From: Lachnospiraceae bacterium
GTDB lineage: Bacteria; Bacillota; Clostridia; Lachnospirales; Lachnospiraceae
NCBI GenBank assembly: GCA_014804425.1
Contig: JAAUZV010000002.1
Location: forward strand, 77,308 to 141,307
Direction: 5' to 3'
Length of the DNA: 64,000 nt
Shown: positions 61,901-64,000 of the stretch, one piece after another
How the letters are laid out: each line of letters starts with the position of its first letter
Numbering within the stretch: position 1 is the stretch's first letter
Position numbers and translations under genes: made by a program
The notes under the pieces: model-generated
Told to the model about the DNA's origin: nothing
What the model saw: only the letters and a program-made list of their open reading frames with translations
The model's database searches: none

Positions 61901-62158
61901 ATGGTAAAATTTACATTTACAGTCAAAGATGAGATGGGACTTCATGCAAGACCGGCAGGGCTGCTTGTCAAGGAAGCGGCGAAATGCACGAGCAAGGTCA
62001 CGGTTAAAAAAGGGGACAAATCCGGTGATGCCAAGCGCATTTTTAATCTGATGGGACTTTCAATCAAGCACGGTGAGGAAGTGGAAGTGATGGTCGAGGG
62101 AGAAAAGGAGCAGGAAGAAGCGGCTGCATTGGAAGCGTTTATCGCAGAGAATATTTAG
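61901..62158 (+). CDS. ptsH: HPr-family phosphocarrier
   Basis: An 85-residue protein that carries phosphate from enzyme I to IIA. The active His is in MGLHARPAGLLV (residue 15 region). The second regulatory site of typical Firmicute HPr, Ser46 in KSIMGVM, is here KRIFNLMGLS, with Arg at the Ser position. So phosphorylation by HPr kinase, and with it CcpA-type catabolite control, seems not possible through this protein. ATG 61901 follows AGGAGAG; the track start 61862 is too early. It lies 24 bases before the enzyme I gene. Confidence 0.93.
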   Translation: MVKFTFTVKDEMGLHARPAGLLVKEAAKCTSKVTVKKGDKSGDAKRIFNLMGLSIKHGEEVEVMVEGEKEQEEAAALEAFIAENI

Positions 62159-62182
62159 TGTTTTCGGAAATGGGGTGAGGGC

Positions 62183-63796
62183 ATGAAGAGATATAGCGGA
62201 AAAGCGGTTTTCCATGGGATTGCCATTGGAAAGATACAACTATTGAAGAAAAAAGAAACGAATGTTTTCAGAAATCATATAGAGGATGTAGAGCAGGAAA
62301 TCGCGAGAGCCAAAAAGGCTGTGACGGAGACAGAGGAACAGCTTAAAAAATTGTATGACAAAGCGCTGCTTGAAGTAGGAGAATCCGGTGCGGCAATCTT
62401 TGAGGTGCATCAGATGATGCTGCAGGATCAGGATTATCAGGAGTCCATTCAGAATATCATCCGTACCCAGCAGGTGAACGCGGAGTACGCGGTGGCGATT
62501 ACAGCGGATAATTTTTCTGAAATGTTCGCCCAGATGGACGATGCGTATATGAAGGAGCGGGCGGCGGATGTCAAAGACATTTCCGAGAGACTGATCCGGG
62601 TGTTGTCTGCGGAAGAAAAAGAGGATCTTGATACGGAGGGAGCCACGATCATTGTCGCGGATGATCTTTCTCCGAGCGAGACGGTTCAGATGGATAAGAG
62701 TAAGGTGAAATCCTTCGTGACGCGTTACGGCTCGTCGAATTCCCACACGGCAATTCTGGCAAGAACCATGAATGTACCGGCATTGATCGGGGTTGCATAC
62801 GAGGATGACATCGACGGCAAGACGGCGGTCGTGGACGGCTTCAAGGGAGAATTGATCGTAGAGCCGGATGCGGACGTGCTTGCGGAGTATGAGAAAAAAG
62901 CAGCCGAAGAAGCAGAAAAACAAAAACTGCTACAGGAGTTAAAAGGCAAGGAGACCGTGACGCAGAGCGGTAAACAGATTCGGCTTTATGCAAACATCGG
63001 AGGTATTTCCGATCTGCAGGCAGTCATGCAGAATGACGCTGCGGGTATCGGATTGTTCAGGAGCGAGTTCCTGTATTTGGAGAAGGATGATTATCCGACC
63101 GAGGATGAACAGTTTAAGGTCTATCGCTCCGTGGCGGAAACGATGGCGGGGAAAAAAGTCATTATCCGGACATTGGACATCGGTGCGGATAAACAGATCG
63201 GCTATTTCGGATTGGATAAGGAAGACAATCCGGCGATGGGCTACCGCGCGATCCGTATCTGCTTAACACGTATTGATATTTTTAAGACACAGCTCCGCGC
63301 ACTGTATCGTGCAAGCGCGTACGGGAACATCGGAATCATGTTTCCGATGATCATCTCCGTGAACGAGGTAAAGCGGATCAAGGAGATCGTGGAGGAAGTG
63401 AAGCAGGAGCTGAAGGAAAACGGTATTGCGTACGGGGAAGTGGAGCTGGGGGTCATGATCGAGACGCCGGCCGCCGTGATGGTCAGTGAGGAGCTCGCAA
63501 AAGAAGTGGACTTCTTCAGCATCGGGACGAATGATCTGACGCAGTACACGCTTGCCATCGACAGACAGAATGCAAAGCTGGATGATTTTTATGATGCGCA
63601 CCATCCCGCCATTCTGCGGATGATCCGGATGGTGGTCGAAAACGGGCACAAAGGCGGGGCGTGGGTAGGAATCTGCGGCGAGCTTGGTGCGGATTTAGAA
63701 TTAACAGATGAATTTGTGGAAATGGGAATTGACGAATTGAGCGTATCTCCTTCCTGTATTCTTCCGATCCGAAAGAAGATACGGGATCATCAATGA
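62183..63796 (+). CDS. ptsI: PTS enzyme I (phosphoenolpyruvate-protein phosphotransferase)
   Basis: A 537-residue cytosolic enzyme that transfers phosphate from PEP to HPr. The N-terminal HPr-binding helical domain is followed by the phosphohistidine in YGSSNSHTAILARTMNVPALIG (shown in part; usual GGxTSHxAI), the PEP-binding barrel with GIGLFRSEFLYL, TLDIGADKQIGYF, and the active Cys near GAWVGICGELGADL. It is slightly shorter than the standard 570 residues. With HPr and IIABCD in one operon it gives a self-contained phosphorelay. Whether a second general ptsHI exists elsewhere cannot be seen here. Confidence 0.96.
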   Translation: MKRYSGKAVFHGIAIGKIQLLKKKETNVFRNHIEDVEQEIARAKKAVTETEEQLKKLYDKALLEVGESGAAIFEVHQMMLQDQDYQESIQNIIRTQQVNAEYAVAITADNFSEMFAQMDDAYMKERAADVKDISERLIRVLSAEEKEDLDTEGATIIVADDLSPSETVQMDKSKVKSFVTRYGSSNSHTAILARTMNVPALIGVAYEDDIDGKTAVVDGFKGELIVEPDADVLAEYEKKAAEEAEKQKLLQELKGKETVTQSGKQIRLYANIGGISDLQAVMQNDAAGIGLFRSEFLYLEKDDYPTEDEQFKVYRSVAETMAGKKVIIRTLDIGADKQIGYFGLDKEDNPAMGYRAIRICLTRIDIFKTQLRALYRASAYGNIGIMFPMIISVNEVKRIKEIVEEVKQELKENGIAYGEVELGVMIETPAAVMVSEELAKEVDFFSIGTNDLTQYTLAIDRQNAKLDDFYDAHHPAILRMIRMVVENGHKGGAWVGICGELGADLELTDEFVEMGIDELSVSPSCILPIRKKIRDHQ

Positions 63797-63823
63797 CAGC
63801 CCTCATTTCATCCCAATTTTGAT

Positions 63824-63860
63824 AAAGCCGTCGGCCAAAGGAATTTTGACCGGCGGCTTT
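63824..63860 (+). terminator. terminator after the PTS operon
   Basis: AAAGCCGTCGGCCAAA pairs imperfectly with TTTGACCGGCGGCTTT around a 5-base loop (one mismatch, one G-T). The T-run after it is short, so it is weaker than others in this window. Confidence 0.6.
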
Positions 63861-63890
63861 GCATGACGTTTTGGACAGGAGGAACATTAT

Positions 63891-64000
63891 ATGCAGATGG
63901 AACAGATCAGAATTTCGCATCATAACAGAACAGTGGATGGAATGTATTACAAACCGGGTGAAAAAGGGCGGTTCCCGTTGGTGATTTTCAGTCATGGCTA
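63891..64000 (+). CDS. alpha/beta hydrolase-like protein, N-terminal part (partial)
   Basis: ATG 63891 follows AGGAGGA and the frame is open to the end of the window (36 residues). The visible part, YYKPGEKGRFPLVIFSHGY, has the HG oxyanion-hole strand typical of dienelactone hydrolase and esterase-like proteins. The active-site residues lie beyond the window. Confidence 0.6.
   Translation, partial: MQMEQIRISHHNRTVDGMYYKPGEKGRFPLVIFSHG

Noticed and set aside
1-64000. CRISPR arrays, tRNA or rRNA genes, IS elements, integrases and attachment sites
   Set aside because: No regularly spaced repeats, no tRNA TPsiC-like sequence with cloverleaf context, and no transposase or integrase motif was seen in reading the window.

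Overview
The window reads as chromosome of a low-to-moderate GC anaerobic Firmicute, most likely a gut-type Lachnospiraceae/Clostridia member. The signs are strong AGGAGG-type ribosome sites, sigma-A promoters, GTG/TTG starts, pyruvate phosphate dikinase, several glycoside hydrolases without export signals (GH36, GH42, GH127, GH13), an ECF vitamin-type transporter and a mannose-family PTS. No rRNA, tRNA, CRISPR array, transposase or integrase was seen. Nearly all genes lie on the plus strand; tspO, one alpha/beta hydrolase and one AraC regulator are on the minus strand.

Layout. 1-2.7 kb: end of an ECF T component, a fused double ATPase and an S component. 2.7-8.7 kb: housekeeping genes (lipoprotein, glyS, monofunctional transglycosylase, a 37-aa membrane peptide missed by the ORF track, ppdK with a hairpin leader). 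8.8-16.4 kb: accessory region with a strong promoter and structured RNA leader, an RNA polymerase alpha-CTD/CbxX-type AAA+ fusion, a protein of four tandem SprT-like plus zinc-ribbon modules, then an A+T-rich NACHT NTPase with an unknown partner. 16.4-19.5 kb: a frameshifted small gene and an ABC-2 exporter. 19.5-21.9 kb: peroxide-defence operon (two glutathione peroxidases, TSCPD protein, flavodoxin, OhrR-like MarR). 22-32 kb: tspO, ferredoxin-type aldo/keto reductase, lipoprotein, hydrolase, kinase-like protein, chemoreceptor, LytTR/GHKL two-component pair and a HAD phosphatase.

32.2-46 kb is a galactoside/sucrose-type utilisation locus. A divergent AraC regulator faces an operon encoding a sugar ABC importer (binding protein and two permeases, no ATPase), GH36 alpha-galactosidase, a ParB-like/BMP fusion, a metallophosphoesterase, a GH13 amylosucrase-like enzyme, a PfkB sugar kinase and GH42 beta-galactosidase. 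It is followed by an AraC gene broken by an in-frame TAG that is translationally coupled to a ClpP protease gene.

47.2-54.9 kb is the most interesting part: a tight, A+T-rich, seven-gene operon starting at its own extended -10 promoter just after a terminator. It encodes a Ser/Thr kinase, a coiled-coil protein, a zinc-ribbon/FHA protein, a short radical-SAM activase-like enzyme, a ClpB-like AAA+ protein with a degenerate first half, a membrane protein and a PP2C phosphatase. Kinase, phosphatase and phosphothreonine reader together with a ClpB-type remodeller recall the threonine-phosphorylation control of type VI secretion, but no secretion genes are present. The radical-SAM enzyme is an unusual addition.

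55-63.8 kb: a HAD protein with an atypical active site, a GH127 beta-L-arabinofuranosidase and a self-contained mannose-family PTS (IIA, IIB, IIC, IID, small membrane protein, Cof-type phosphatase, HPr, enzyme I). The HPr appears to lack the regulatory serine. The window ends inside an alpha/beta-hydrolase-like gene.
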